Shown in pieces: positions 23,996 to 33,355 of a DNA stretch of 42,241 bases (positions are counted from its first letter, which is position 1; each line of letters starts with the position of its first letter). The translations under genes were made by a program, and so were the position numbers. The notes below the pieces were generated by a model that made no database searches, was not told the origin of the DNA, and saw only the letters and a program-made list of their open reading frames with translations. The stretch is from an uncultured Spartobacteria bacterium. GTDB lineage: Bacteria > Verrucomicrobiota > Verrucomicrobiia > Chthoniobacterales > Chthoniobacteraceae. The stretch covers positions 1-42,241 of the forward strand of contig CAIYUV010000139.1 in the NCBI GenBank assembly GCA_903929475.1. Direction: 5' to 3'.

Positions 23996-24712
23996 TTACT
24001 GCGGCGGGTTCTTGGTGCCGTCGGGGAAGGTGATGTCGGTCTTCGGCAGGGCGGCGCGCAGTTCGCGCAGCGCGGCGGCGGGGATTTTGTCGCAGCCGCT
24101 GAGGTTGAGCCATTGCAGTTTGTTGAGGCCCTTGAGTCCGTCCACGTTTTGCAGCGCGTCGCAGCTCCAGAGGCCGATCTCTTGCAGGGCGGTGAGGCCT
24201 TTGAGGGCGTCCACGTTTTGCAGCGCGGCGCAGCCGGTGAGGTCGAGATATTGAAGTCCGGCGAGGCCCTTGAGGCCGTCCACATTTTGCAGCGCGCGGC
24301 AGAAGTTGAGGTAGAGCGATTGCAATGCGGAGAGGCCCTTGATGGCGTCCACGTTTGCGTCCTCACATCCGGAAGCACCCAATACCGTAGGATTGAGACG
24401 GTGGAGCATTTCACGGTAGCGGCCAAGCTCGGGGACTCCACCCATCTCAAGCGCGCGGGGGTGCGCGCCCCATGTCTCCTTTTTGAGCGCATTGTGCCAG
24501 TCCTGCCGGATGAGGCTGAGGGTGTCATCGCACTTCCAAACGAACCCCGCCTCCTTCGCTTCGTGGACGGCGTTGTTGTAAGCGTTGATTTTCCACATCT
24601 GCCAGCCTATGCCGCCGAGGAAGAGGACGATGAGCACGCACCAAAGCTTCTTCCCAAAGCTGCTCTCCCTTTTCGTGGTGTGCGCGTCTTTCACGCCCGT
24701 ATTCTGCCCCAC
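23996..24712 (-). CDS. Membrane-anchored leucine-rich-repeat protein
   Basis: A 238-residue protein with one N-terminal membrane segment (residues about 23-40, KLWCVLIVLFLGGIGWQMWK) and no cleavable signal. A helical linker is followed by four consecutive 23-residue leucine-rich repeats of the cysteine-containing type, e.g. LQNVDGLKGLAGLQYLDLTG then CAA. The repeats are nearly identical and recent at DNA level (69-bp period). A short C-terminal cap follows (AALRELRAALPKTDITFPDG). LRRs of this sort bind proteins; the partner is unknown. It is the third gene of a minus-strand unit, 21 bp after the DMFase-like gene. The nearest downstream sequence is the nested inverted repeat. Confidence 0.8.
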   Translation of the reverse strand: MGQNTGVKDAHTTKRESSFGKKLWCVLIVLFLGGIGWQMWKINAYNNAVHEAKEAGFVWKCDDTLSLIRQDWHNALKKETWGAHPRALEMGGVPELGRYREMLHRLNPTVLGASGCEDANVDAIKGLSALQSLYLNFCRALQNVDGLKGLAGLQYLDLTGCAALQNVDALKGLTALQEIGLWSCDALQNVDGLKGLNKLQWLNLSGCDKIPAAALRELRAALPKTDITFPDGTKNPPQ

Positions 24713-24733
24713 GCTGCGAACGATGACAAGGCG

Positions 24734-26239
24734 CTACGCGCGCATGCGGTCGAGGATGTTTTGCATGATGCGCTGGGCGCGCGGGTCGGGGCCGCGGGGG
24801 GCGTGGTAGATTTTGGGGCGGATGTAGCCGGGCGGGGCGCTGAGGGCGTCGGCCCACCAGCAGGTGGCGGCGTTGAAGACGAAGTTGTTTTTGGGGCCGG
24901 GGTAGATGGTGGCGGTGTAGGTGCCGCCGTTGGGCTTTTTGCCGTCGTCGTGGGTGGGGCCGGTGGCGACGATTTCGAGGCCGGGGATGTCGGCGGGATC
25001 ACCGTGGTATTCCCAGCCGACGAGGCCGGGGATGCCGTCGCCCGTTTTCATGCCGGTGCCGGCGAAGAGCCAGTGGTCGGGTTTTACGCAAGTCCAGTCC
25101 GCGCCGCCGGTGACTGGGCCGGTGCTGTGCGCGCCGACGAGTTCGTTGGCGTAGGGGCGCTCGTGGGGGAGTGTTTTCATGAATTGAAATTCCTGGGTGC
25201 CGCCGGGCGGGCCGAAGACGCCGACGCGCTCGAAGGCGCGGGTGGGTTCGTCGAAGCGGATGCGCCCGCAGACCGCGTTGCCGGAGAGGAAGGCGACGTT
25301 CACTCCGGCGGCGATGGCGGCTTTGACGTGGTTGAACATTTCGGGCGTCCAGTATTCGTCGTGCCCGACGGAGAGGAGGCCGCGTGCGCGGAGGAGGCCG
25401 GCGGGGTCGAGGTGGGTGTCGAGGTGGGTGTCGAGGTTGGAGATGTAGGTGACGTCGCAGCCGAGGGATTCGAGCCAGAATGCGAGGGGAAATTCCCACA
25501 GGAAGAATTCGCCGGAGCCGGTGGAGAGGGGGGCGTTGAGGATCTGGCAGTATTTTCCGTAGGGGCGGTTGTAGGAGACCTGGACGTTTGGCCCCCAATA
25601 CCAGTCGGTCTGGCCGTTGTCGTAGAGGGCGAAGTGCGAGGGCCAGCGGTTGTAGGCCTGCCACGTGTTGTCGCTGCACTGGTAGATGAAGTCGGCGCGG
25701 CGATCATCGCGCACGATGAAGATGACGTAGCTCTGCAGGCCTTCGAGCGCGGCGGTGAGTTTGCCGACATAGACGCCGCTCACCCAATCGGCGGGGATTT
25801 TGATTTCCGCGCACGCTTCCCACGCGCAGTCGCGCACGCGCTTTGGCCCGACCGGCGGATCGGTCTGCACTTTTCCCTCGAAGGGTCCGAGCCGCTGCAT
25901 GAGGCGTCCGCCATCGCCGCCGTAGTGGCCGAGGCGGAAGACATCGAGGGTGAAGCTCGACGCGGGATTGGTGCTGACGTGAAAAGAAATCGTCTCGCCT
26001 GCGCGGACGCTGGTGCGGGAGCAGTAGCCTTCAATCCACGGGCAGCGGTATTTCGTTTTGGGATCAATGCGCGTGTTCGTGAGCATCCAGTCGCGCGTGC
26101 CGGGTTTGGCGTTTTCGTCGCGGATGAGGCTCGGCTTTCCCTCGGCGAAAAGCGGCGTCTGCCCGGTGAGTGCGGCGGCTCCGGCGGTGACGAGGTTTTT
26201 TAAAATGTCGCGCCGGGAGAGAAGGGGACTGTTGCTCAT
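24734..26239 (-). CDS. N,N-dimethylformamidase beta-subunit-like exported protein
   Basis: A 501-residue protein with a twin-arginine leader (SRRDILKNLVTAGAAALTG). The body matches the N,N-dimethylformamidase large-subunit-like family in pattern: IEGYCSRTSVRAGETISFHV, FTLDVFRLGHYGGDGGRLMQ, IYQCSDNTWQAYNRWPSHFA, GHDEYWTPEMFNHVKAAIAA and GVNVAFLSGNAVCGRIRF. The glutamine-amidotransferase-like core with GHDEYW is characteristic. Relatives are annotated as hydrolases, but many, including exported PVC ones, are untested. A short in-frame duplication gives THLDTHLDP at about residues 266-274. The start lies 6 bp after the stop of the large Ala/Gln-rich gene, so they are probably co-transcribed. The natural substrate is unknown. 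Confidence 0.85.
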   Translation of the reverse strand: MSNSPLLSRRDILKNLVTAGAAALTGQTPLFAEGKPSLIRDENAKPGTRDWMLTNTRIDPKTKYRCPWIEGYCSRTSVRAGETISFHVSTNPASSFTLDVFRLGHYGGDGGRLMQRLGPFEGKVQTDPPVGPKRVRDCAWEACAEIKIPADWVSGVYVGKLTAALEGLQSYVIFIVRDDRRADFIYQCSDNTWQAYNRWPSHFALYDNGQTDWYWGPNVQVSYNRPYGKYCQILNAPLSTGSGEFFLWEFPLAFWLESLGCDVTYISNLDTHLDTHLDPAGLLRARGLLSVGHDEYWTPEMFNHVKAAIAAGVNVAFLSGNAVCGRIRFDEPTRAFERVGVFGPPGGTQEFQFMKTLPHERPYANELVGAHSTGPVTGGADWTCVKPDHWLFAGTGMKTGDGIPGLVGWEYHGDPADIPGLEIVATGPTHDDGKKPNGGTYTATIYPGPKNNFVFNAATCWWADALSAPPGYIRPKIYHAPRGPDPRAQRIMQNILDRMRA

Positions 26240-26245
26240 GTGGGA

Positions 26246-29200
26246 TTATTTCTTCGCCGGTTCGTTGGCGAGGTTGAGGAGGTATTGCTCGACCATCGCG
26301 CCGTATTCCTGCGGGTATTTTTCGCCGAGCGATTGCTGGATTGCTTCGCGCTCGCGAGGAGGAAGCCCGAGGAAACCGGCCTTTTTAATCGCGGCCTGAC
26401 GCGCCTCGCGCTGCACCGCTTCGGGGTCTCCGGGCTTGTAGCTTTCGGCACCTTCCGAAGGACCGTTGCCGGATTTGGAATTCGGCCCGGAGCCTTTGCC
26501 CTGGCCTTTTCCCTGCCCCTTTCCTTTTCCCTCGCCCTGACCTTGTCCTTCACCCTGGCCTTCGCCTTGTCCCTGACCTTGCCCTTGCCCTTGCCCTTGC
26601 CCTTGGCCTTGGCCTTGGCCTTGGCCTTGGCCTTGGCCGGGCTGTTGCGAAATGCCGGCTTGTTGCGCGGCGGCCATGCCTGCTGCTTGCGCGAGCGATT
26701 GCGCGGCTTGCTGGGCGGATTGTTGCGCGGCGGCGGTCTGTCCGCTTTGCGCCTGCGCTGCTGCGTCGGAGAGTTGTTGCGCGGCCTGCTGCGCCGCTTC
26801 CTGCGCGGAAGGTGACTGCGCGCCTTGCTCGGCTGCGGCTTGCGCGGCCTCCTGCGCGGCTTGCGCGAGTTGCTGTGCGGCCTGTTGCATTTCCTGCGCG
26901 GCTTGCGCTGCGTTTTGCTGGGCGGCCTGTGCGGCGGCGTTGGCCATTTGCTGCGCTTGCTGTGCCTGCTGCGCTGCCTGCTGTGCGGCTTGCGCGGCTT
27001 CGCCTGCTTGCTGGGCTGCTTGTTGATTTGCGGCCTGCTCGGCTGGCTGTCCCGCTTGCGCTGCTTGTTGCGCGCCTTGCTCGGCAGCTTGCTGCGCCGC
27101 TTGCGCGGCCTGCGCGGCTTGTTGCGCAGCTTGTGCCGCCTGCCCCGCTTGCTGCGCTGCTTGTTGACCTGCCTGCGCGGGCTGTTCGCCTTGCGCCATT
27201 TGTTGAGCGGCTTGGGCGGCCTGCTGTGCGGCCTGCGCGGCTTGCGCCGCCTGCTGTGCAGCTTGTCCGGCTTGTTGCGCGGCCTGCGGATTGTTTGCCT
27301 GCTGCGCTTGTTGCTGTGCGTTCTGCGCCGCCTGCGCGGCTTGCTGTGCGGCAGCCGCTGCTTGTTGCGCGGCCTGTGCGGCATTTTGCGCGGCTTGCTG
27401 TCCCATTTGCTGAGCGGCCTTTTCGAGATTCGCCTGCGCCTGCTGCACCTGCGCCTGCGCTGCTGCGAGATCGGCGGCGGCTTTTGCGGCGTCCACGGCG
27501 CTGGCTTCCTCGCCGAGCTTCTGCTGGGCGTCGGCGAGTTTGGCGGTCATCGCGCGCTGTGCGTTGAAGAGTTCTTTCAGCGCGCGTTCCTCGGCGGCGC
27601 GGGCCTGCGGGCCGGCCTTCGCTTCGAGTTGTGAACGTGCGGCGCCCATCTCCGTGGCGGCGTCGGTGAGCGGTTGCGCGGCGATGGCGAGATCGGCTGC
27701 GAGCGATTGCTTCAGCGCCTCCGTCTGCTGCTGTGTCGTCGCCTGCTGCGGTGCGAGCGCGTTGAGTTCATCCGGCTTTTTCGTCGCTGTTGCCTTGATA
27801 GTCGCCAATCCAATCGCCTGCTCGCTCGCGATGATCTTCGCCAAATCCGCGAGCGATTTCTCCGCCTGCTGCATCTGCTGCTGCGCGGCCTGCGCCTGCG
27901 CGAGTTCCTCTCCGATTTGCTTCACGGCTTCCTCGAAATTCTTCGCCGCCTCCGCCGCCTCTTGCTTTCCCTGCTGCGCGTTGTTCGCTTGCAGCGCCTG
28001 ATCGCCTTGCTTCGCATCGGTGGCTGCGGCCTGCATTGATTTCTCCGCTTTAGGAGCGAGTTGCGCAGCGCGCTCAGCCATCTGCGCGGCACGTTTGGAA
28101 ATGTCGGCCTGCATCGCCTTGTCGGGCGCGGCTGCTCTTGCGATTTCGTTTTCCTGCTTCGCCATTTCCTTGGCGACTTGTTGCAGGCGGTCGAGGTCTT
28201 TGATCTTGTCGCCGCTGTTGCCCGCGAGCACCTCGGCTTCGTCGGCTCGCTTGTGTAACTCCGCATGAGCTGCGCGCAATTTCTCCGCCGCCGCCAACTG
28301 CTGTGTCTGCGCCTGAGAAGCGTTCGCATCCTGCATCGCGCTGCGCGCCTCCTGCATCTTCGCGTTGGCATCGCGAAGTGCGTCGGATGCCAGTTTCGTA
28401 TCGGCGAGGTCCTGGCCAAGCGCGTTGGTTTTTACTGCGAGTTCGCCCTGCTGGTCTTCGAGCTTCGCGAGCTGCGCGCCTTTGTCGCGGTTCTCATTTT
28501 CAAATCGCGCACGCAGCTCCTTGCTCGCGTGCATCTGCTCCGGCGTGAGTTTGCGGAATTTTCCCTCCAGCGTTTTGTTCGGATCCTTCTCCGCGATTTT
28601 TTCTGCGAGCCACTTGTCGAAATCCTGTGCCGTCTTCTGCTTGCCCGTGTTCGCCACGAGCAAATCCTGATCGCGGATCATCTGCGCGACCTCTCGCTCC
28701 GCCTTACGCAATGCCTCGACTCCGCGCTCGCGCGGCGCGATCTGACGGGCCACGTTGCGCAGTTCGTCACGGCTCGTCTTCTCGTCCGTCACCGCTTTGA
28801 AAACCTGCCCCGCCTTCAGCGCATCCGTAGCACTGCTCGCCACCGGCTCCACGCGCTGGAGTTGCTGCGCGCCTGCTTTGAACTTCTCCGCCACGCCCGC
28901 ATTCTCCGGGTCCGCCGCAAACTTCTCGATTCGCGCACGGGCCATCTTCACCTCGTCCGCAATCGCCGTTTGCTCGCCCCGCTGCGCTTCGAGCTGCGCC
29001 TGCATCATCGCTTCGAAATTCTCCGGCTTTGTCGCACCTGCCATCCGCCCCAGCTCGATCCCGTTTTGCAAATTGCGCGACTGACGATCTCCCAAATCAT
29101 TCAGCGTCCGCGCAATTTCCTGCGCCTGCTGCTCGCGCGCATGGTCGGAAAGAATGCGCTTGATCGAAACGACGATTTGTTTTTGCGCCGAAAAAGCATC

Positions 29201-29527
29201 CGCCACCGTCTTCGCCGCCGCGCCCGGGTCCTTCACTGCCCGCGCCTGCTGGAGCAAATCCACCACCTGCTTCATCTCCGCCACGCTCAATTTATCCAGC
29301 GACCCGCGCAGCCGCTTCACCGTCGCCACTTCCTCGCCGCCGAGATTATTCCGCTCATACTCTGCCGTCATCTCATCCAGCGCCGACACGAGCGCCTTCG
29401 CATCACTTTGAATCTGCTCCTGCTTCACCTCGCTCTCCCGCAAGCGTTCCCCCGTCTGTGCTGCAAAAATAGAAGGCGTTGCCGCGAGGAAAATCTGACA
29501 GGTGAGCAGCAGAGATAGCGTTTTCAT
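26246..29527 (-). CDS. Large secreted Ala/Gln-rich coiled-coil protein with Gly-Gln tract
   Basis: A 1093-residue protein starting MKTLSLLLTCQIFLAATPSI, a signal peptide cleaved near FAAQ. Residues about 25-700 are charged helices, probably coiled coil (EQIQSDAKALVSALDEMTAE). Residues about 700-960 are an extreme AQQAAQAAQ low-complexity tract. About 960-990 are GQ dipeptides with GEGKGKGQGKG continuing to about residue 1020. The last ~60 residues return to normal composition with AGFLGLPPREREAIQQSLGE and KYPQEYGAMVEQYLLNLAN, an end I associate with other PVC secreted proteins. The 73 in-frame codons upstream of this ATG do not look like protein. The function is unknown; a fibrous surface or matrix role is possible. 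It leads the unit containing the DMFase-like and LRR genes. Confidence 0.85.
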   Translation of the reverse strand: MKTLSLLLTCQIFLAATPSIFAAQTGERLRESEVKQEQIQSDAKALVSALDEMTAEYERNNLGGEEVATVKRLRGSLDKLSVAEMKQVVDLLQQARAVKDPGAAAKTVADAFSAQKQIVVSIKRILSDHAREQQAQEIARTLNDLGDRQSRNLQNGIELGRMAGATKPENFEAMMQAQLEAQRGEQTAIADEVKMARARIEKFAADPENAGVAEKFKAGAQQLQRVEPVASSATDALKAGQVFKAVTDEKTSRDELRNVARQIAPRERGVEALRKAEREVAQMIRDQDLLVANTGKQKTAQDFDKWLAEKIAEKDPNKTLEGKFRKLTPEQMHASKELRARFENENRDKGAQLAKLEDQQGELAVKTNALGQDLADTKLASDALRDANAKMQEARSAMQDANASQAQTQQLAAAEKLRAAHAELHKRADEAEVLAGNSGDKIKDLDRLQQVAKEMAKQENEIARAAAPDKAMQADISKRAAQMAERAAQLAPKAEKSMQAAATDAKQGDQALQANNAQQGKQEAAEAAKNFEEAVKQIGEELAQAQAAQQQMQQAEKSLADLAKIIASEQAIGLATIKATATKKPDELNALAPQQATTQQQTEALKQSLAADLAIAAQPLTDAATEMGAARSQLEAKAGPQARAAEERALKELFNAQRAMTAKLADAQQKLGEEASAVDAAKAAADLAAAQAQVQQAQANLEKAAQQMGQQAAQNAAQAAQQAAAAAQQAAQAAQNAQQQAQQANNPQAAQQAGQAAQQAAQAAQAAQQAAQAAQQMAQGEQPAQAGQQAAQQAGQAAQAAQQAAQAAQAAQQAAEQGAQQAAQAGQPAEQAANQQAAQQAGEAAQAAQQAAQQAQQAQQMANAAAQAAQQNAAQAAQEMQQAAQQLAQAAQEAAQAAAEQGAQSPSAQEAAQQAAQQLSDAAAQAQSGQTAAAQQSAQQAAQSLAQAAGMAAAQQAGISQQPGQGQGQGQGQGQGQGQGQGQGQGQGEGQGEGQGQGEGKGKGQGKGQGKGSGPNSKSGNGPSEGAESYKPGDPEAVQREARQAAIKKAGFLGLPPREREAIQQSLGEKYPQEYGAMVEQYLLNLANEPAKK

Positions 29528-29800
29528 TGGGCGGAGTAGTTGTGAATGACCGCCAGAGTAGTCCCTCCGCAGCCAATTGTCTTTGGAGAAAACGCACGAT
29601 TTCAAAGCACACAAAGTCACACCAAAACACCGTCTCAACTCAACTGCAGCTTCGCTCTCACAGCACTGATTGGCGGCGAAGGTGTGTCTCCGGGCTTTGC
29701 TTCCCGTCGGGTGTCGAGGTTGATCGTGCGCGCTTTCAAATGGCATTCACAGTTCGACATGGTCGCGTCATTCCGTCATCCGTCACCCGACATTTTCACC
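29528..29800. promoter_or_regulatory. Divergent intergenic region between the Ala/Gln-rich gene and fur-family gene
   Basis: These 273 bases separate two divergent genes and must hold both promoters. I see no convincing coding region: the in-frame extensions of both genes lack start context and have unlikely composition. There is no clear Fur-box 19-mer, no strong hairpin and no repeat shared with other parts of the window. Confidence 0.4.
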
Positions 29801-30244
29801 ATGCCCCACGCACACGACACACCCGACGCCGCGCTCGCCAACGCGATTGAACAACTCCGCGCCCACGACCTGCGCGTGACCGAGCCGCGCAAGGCGATGC
29901 TCGCGATTCTCGTGCAGGAGCACGGCCCATTCAGCGCGGAGGAACTTCACGGGAAGTTGCGCGCGAAGGAATGCGATGTCGTCACGGTCTATCGCTCGCT
30001 ACAGGCGATGGAGGAAATTGGTGTGCTGCGCCGGTGCGATTTCGGCGACGGCACCTACCGCTACGAATTCAACCACGGGGAGCATCATCACCATCACATC
30101 ATCTGCCGCACCTGCCGCAGCGTGCACACGCTCGACCTCTGCGTAGCCGACAGCCTCGAACGTCTCGCCCGGCAAATGGGCTACCAAAACGTCTCGCACA
30201 CGCTCGAAGTCTTCGGCACCTGCCCCCGCTGCGCTGCGAAATGA
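29801..30244 (+). CDS. Fur-family transcriptional regulator (Fur/Zur type)
   Basis: A 147-residue metal-dependent repressor. The N-terminal winged helix reads LRVTEPRKAMLAIL, GPFSAEELHGKL and the recognition helix CDVVTVYRSLQAMEEIGVLR. The C-terminal dimerisation and metal domain has a His-rich stretch HGEHHHHHIIC (92-102). Structural zinc comes from two CxxC pairs, Cys102/Cys105 and Cys141/Cys144. The motif ICRTCRSVHTLD with an acidic tail suits Fur, Zur or PerR; sequence alone does not separate them, though the five-His run favours Zur-like metal handling. It stands alone and ends 6 bp from the convergent cytochrome gene. No zinc or iron transporter genes lie nearby. Confidence 0.92.
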   Translation: MPHAHDTPDAALANAIEQLRAHDLRVTEPRKAMLAILVQEHGPFSAEELHGKLRAKECDVVTVYRSLQAMEEIGVLRRCDFGDGTYRYEFNHGEHHHHHIICRTCRSVHTLDLCVADSLERLARQMGYQNVSHTLEVFGTCPRCAAK

Positions 30245-30250
30245 CCGCGC

Positions 30251-33220
30251 TCAGTTCACGTAGGCCGCCTCGTTCGAGAGGAGCAGCACTTGCGCGTAGG
30301 TTTCCCACGGAGTGAGGGGACGGCGTGCGACGCGGAGGCCGTCGTTTTTGATCGAAGCCTTTGCGCCTCCGCGGTCGCCACCGTGACGGAGGTTGCCGTT
30401 ATAGACGAAATTATTCGCCTGAGTGTCATCCGTCTCGGCCTTGAGAAAATCGTGCCCCATTTTGTATTCATCTTTCACCGGCATTCGCTGGAAGATGATG
30501 CGGTAGAGCGCGCTGATCCTGCTCGCCTCGGTCGCGGCACTCGTAAATTCGGGACGGTTCACGATGCGGCGCACGACGTCCACGGTCATCGGGCTGTTCA
30601 TCAAAAAGAGCGCCTGCTGCGGGACGACGGTGCTGGTGCGTTTGGAGTTTGCCATGTCGGGCTTGGAAAAATCGAAGTGCGCCATGAGTTCGGGGAGGTT
30701 GCCGCGATCCACGTAGCCATAGACGGAGCGGCGGAAGCTGTAGGGTTCGTCGGTGAGGTTCACGGGTTTGCCGCCGATTTTTTTGTCCAACTGTCCGCTA
30801 AAGGTCAGCATCGAATCGCGCACGCTTTCGAAATCGAGCCGCCGCACATTCGCACGCCAGAGCAGCTTGTTGTAAGGATCCTTGTCCTCGTATTCGGCGA
30901 TGACGTGGGTGCTTTCCTGATAGACGCGCGAGAGCAGAATGAGGCGGTGCAGCTTCTTCATGCTCCATCCGCTCTCCATCAAATACGAAGCGAGCCAGTC
31001 GAGCAATTCGGGGTGTGTCGGCTTTTCGCTCATCGTGCCGAGGTCGTCGGGCGTGGGGATGAAGCCTTCGCCGAAATGATGCATCCACACGCGGTTCACG
31101 AGGACGCGCGCGGTGAGCGGGTTGCTCTTGCTGGCGATGTCCTGCGCGAGTTCGAGGCGTCCGCTGCCTTGCGTAAATGGCGCGGCTTTTCCGCCGGGGC
31201 TGAGAATGTCGAGGAAGTGGCGTGGGACGAGTTCACCCTTGTTGTCGGCCTGCCCGCGGATGAGCACGGGCGAATTGTGCGGCTGACTTTGATCGCTCAC
31301 GACCATCGCGTGCGCGGGCGCGCCGGGGTGGGTGAGGAGCAGTTCGTTGTATTTTACGAGCGTCTGCTGAATCGCGCCCTGCAAGCGGTTCGGGATGCGC
31401 TCCACGGCGGTGCGGTAGTCGTTCATCGTCATCGCGCCACCGGGTTTGATTTCCAGCGGCACCTGCATCACATCCGCGAGCGCGGCGTCCACGCCTGCGA
31501 CCACGCCGGTGCTCGTGAGGGCCATTTCATCGAGCCAGATCGCGGACTTCGGCGCGGCGGCTGCGAACACTTTGTCGTAGAGCTGCCACACGTCCTTGAT
31601 GTTCGCGGGCTTCGCGTCCTTGAAGACACCGACGACGATGGGGTTCACCTTGTTCTTCGAGCGACCGAGCGCGCTCGTCTGAATTTCCGCAAGCAGCGCG
31701 GGAGCTTTCGCTACCCAATTCTCCGGCGTGATTTCCCCGAAGCGTGCGAGCGGGCCGAAGATGGAGTCCTCACGGCGGTTTGCGCGGCGCTCGACGGCGC
31801 GGACGATTTCTTCGTCGAGCTTGTTGTTGCGGATGAACTGCCCGAACGGCGACAGCGCACGCAGGGCATTTGCATTGAGCGGTTTCGCCGGGGTCGTGCT
31901 TGCGGGCTGCGGCGGAACCTGCCGCGATTGCGTGAGCGCTTCGAGATACAGCGGCGATTTCAGCCGGAAGGTTTGGTTGATGCGACCGAGCGCGCCGAAA
32001 TACGTGTCGCGGATGTTCTTCATCGCCTCGACTTCCTTTTTCACGAAATCATCCAGCTCAGCCTTCGGTGGAAGCTCGCCGACCTGCGGTTTCACGCGCG
32101 GCTCCGTGATGCTCGAAAAGACCCCGTGCAGCGCGTAGTAATCCTTCTGCGAGATCGGGTCGAACATGTGGTCGTGGCACCGCGCGCACGCCACCGTCAT
32201 CGCGAGGAAACCCTTGCTCACCGTATCAATGCGCTCGTTGATGAGGTCGTTCACGTTTCCAAACCGCTCGCCGATGGTGATGAAACCAAGCGCTGCGAGA
32301 TTCTCCTGCTTTTTCCCCTGCATCTCCGCCGGTAAAAGATCCGCCGCGAGCTGGTGCATCACAAACTGATCATACGGCATGTCCGTGTTCAGCGCGCCGA
32401 CGACCCAGTCGCGATACGCCCATGCGTGGGGAAAGCGGTAATCCAGCCCGTTCACGTTGCTGCCCGCCGTGTCGGAATAGCGCGCCGTGTCCAGCCAGTG
32501 GCGTCCCCAGCGCTCGCCGTATTGCGGCATCCCGAGCAGGCGATCCACCACCTTTGCCCAAGCCTGCGGAGTCGTGTCCGTGAGAAAAGCATCCACCTCC
32601 GCAGGCGACGGCGGCAGGCCGATGATGTCGTAGTAAGCTCGGCGGATGAGCGCCTCCTTCGGCGCGTCGGGCGATGGGAACATCGTCGCCGCCTCCAGCT
32701 TTTGCAGGATGAAACAATCCACCGGCGTCCGGCACCACTGCTGGTTTTTGTTCACCGGCACCTGCGGCTTTTTCACCGGCTGATAGGCCCAGTGCGAACG
32801 CGCCTTGTCCGTCAGCCCGCTCAGCTTGCTCTTAATCGCCCCGCCCATCGCTGGCACCGGCGCGCCCATCTTCACCCATGCAGAAAGATCCGCCACCTGC
32901 GCGGGCGAAAGCTTCTCGCCCTTCGGCGGCATTTGCAGATCGTGATCCTTGTATCCCACCGCCGTGATGATCAGCGATTTCTCCGCATTGCCCGGCACCA
33001 CCGCCGGCCCCGTGTCGCCGCCTTTCAGCATCGCATCGCGACTATCCAGCGTCAGTCCGCCCTTGTCCTTCCCGCCCTCCGCGCTGTGGCAGCGGTAGCA
33101 ATTCTCCGCAAAAATCGGCAGCACCTTGTCCGTGTAAAAAGCCGCTTGCTCGGCAGTCGGTTCCGCCGCGAGCAAACGGATGGCAGGCAGCGCGGCAATG
33201 ATGAACGGGCGGAAGTCCAT
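30251..33220 (-). CDS. PSCyt1/DUF1549/DUF1553 cytochrome protein of PVC bacteria
   Basis: A 989-residue exported protein, start chosen at MDFRPFIIAALPAIRLLAAE (signal peptide). Residues about 25-125 are the PSCyt1 cytochrome c-like domain with haem motif CYRCH and the possible Met ligand in HDLQMPPKGEKLS. DUF1549 (PSCyt2) follows: PVDCFILQKLEA, RRAYYDIIGLPPSP, ERWGRHWLDTARYSDTAGSN and a second haem-type motif CARCHDHMFDPISQKDYYAL. The C-terminal part is DUF1553 (PSD1): NPLTARVLVNRVWMHHFGEG, RLILLSRVYQEST and DPYNKLLWRANVRRLDFESV. These proteins are confined mostly to Planctomycetes and Verrucomicrobia, occur in many copies, are usually paired with DUF1501 proteins, and are thought to take part in glycan degradation. 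The pairing is not kept here. Confidence 0.94.
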   Translation of the reverse strand: MDFRPFIIAALPAIRLLAAEPTAEQAAFYTDKVLPIFAENCYRCHSAEGGKDKGGLTLDSRDAMLKGGDTGPAVVPGNAEKSLIITAVGYKDHDLQMPPKGEKLSPAQVADLSAWVKMGAPVPAMGGAIKSKLSGLTDKARSHWAYQPVKKPQVPVNKNQQWCRTPVDCFILQKLEAATMFPSPDAPKEALIRRAYYDIIGLPPSPAEVDAFLTDTTPQAWAKVVDRLLGMPQYGERWGRHWLDTARYSDTAGSNVNGLDYRFPHAWAYRDWVVGALNTDMPYDQFVMHQLAADLLPAEMQGKKQENLAALGFITIGERFGNVNDLINERIDTVSKGFLAMTVACARCHDHMFDPISQKDYYALHGVFSSITEPRVKPQVGELPPKAELDDFVKKEVEAMKNIRDTYFGALGRINQTFRLKSPLYLEALTQSRQVPPQPASTTPAKPLNANALRALSPFGQFIRNNKLDEEIVRAVERRANRREDSIFGPLARFGEITPENWVAKAPALLAEIQTSALGRSKNKVNPIVVGVFKDAKPANIKDVWQLYDKVFAAAAPKSAIWLDEMALTSTGVVAGVDAALADVMQVPLEIKPGGAMTMNDYRTAVERIPNRLQGAIQQTLVKYNELLLTHPGAPAHAMVVSDQSQPHNSPVLIRGQADNKGELVPRHFLDILSPGGKAAPFTQGSGRLELAQDIASKSNPLTARVLVNRVWMHHFGEGFIPTPDDLGTMSEKPTHPELLDWLASYLMESGWSMKKLHRLILLSRVYQESTHVIAEYEDKDPYNKLLWRANVRRLDFESVRDSMLTFSGQLDKKIGGKPVNLTDEPYSFRRSVYGYVDRGNLPELMAHFDFSKPDMANSKRTSTVVPQQALFLMNSPMTVDVVRRIVNRPEFTSAATEASRISALYRIIFQRMPVKDEYKMGHDFLKAETDDTQANNFVYNGNLRHGGDRGGAKASIKNDGLRVARRPLTPWETYAQVLLLSNEAAYVN

Positions 33221-33355
33221 GGCAGTGTTTCGGTGAAAGAGTATCAAGAAACCCGCGATGCTCTAGCGGTATTTTCGGTGAGAAAATCACCCGCCAATCT
33301 CCAGACTCATCATCCCTGCGGACAAAGTGTCGAGGGACAGCAGCATGCGATTGAT

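Noticed and set aside
23945-26203. 752-codon open frame on the plus strand
   Set aside because: It is antisense to the LRR and DMFase-like genes and has the same shadow composition with no domain or start signal.
28265-29518. 417-codon open frame on the plus strand, rich in Arg and Leu
   Set aside because: It mirrors the Ala/Gln-rich secreted gene; the Arg/Leu bias is the complement of Ala/Gln codons.
30290-32335. 681-codon open frame on the plus strand
   Set aside because: It is antisense to the DUF1549/DUF1553 gene, which has haem and family motifs throughout.
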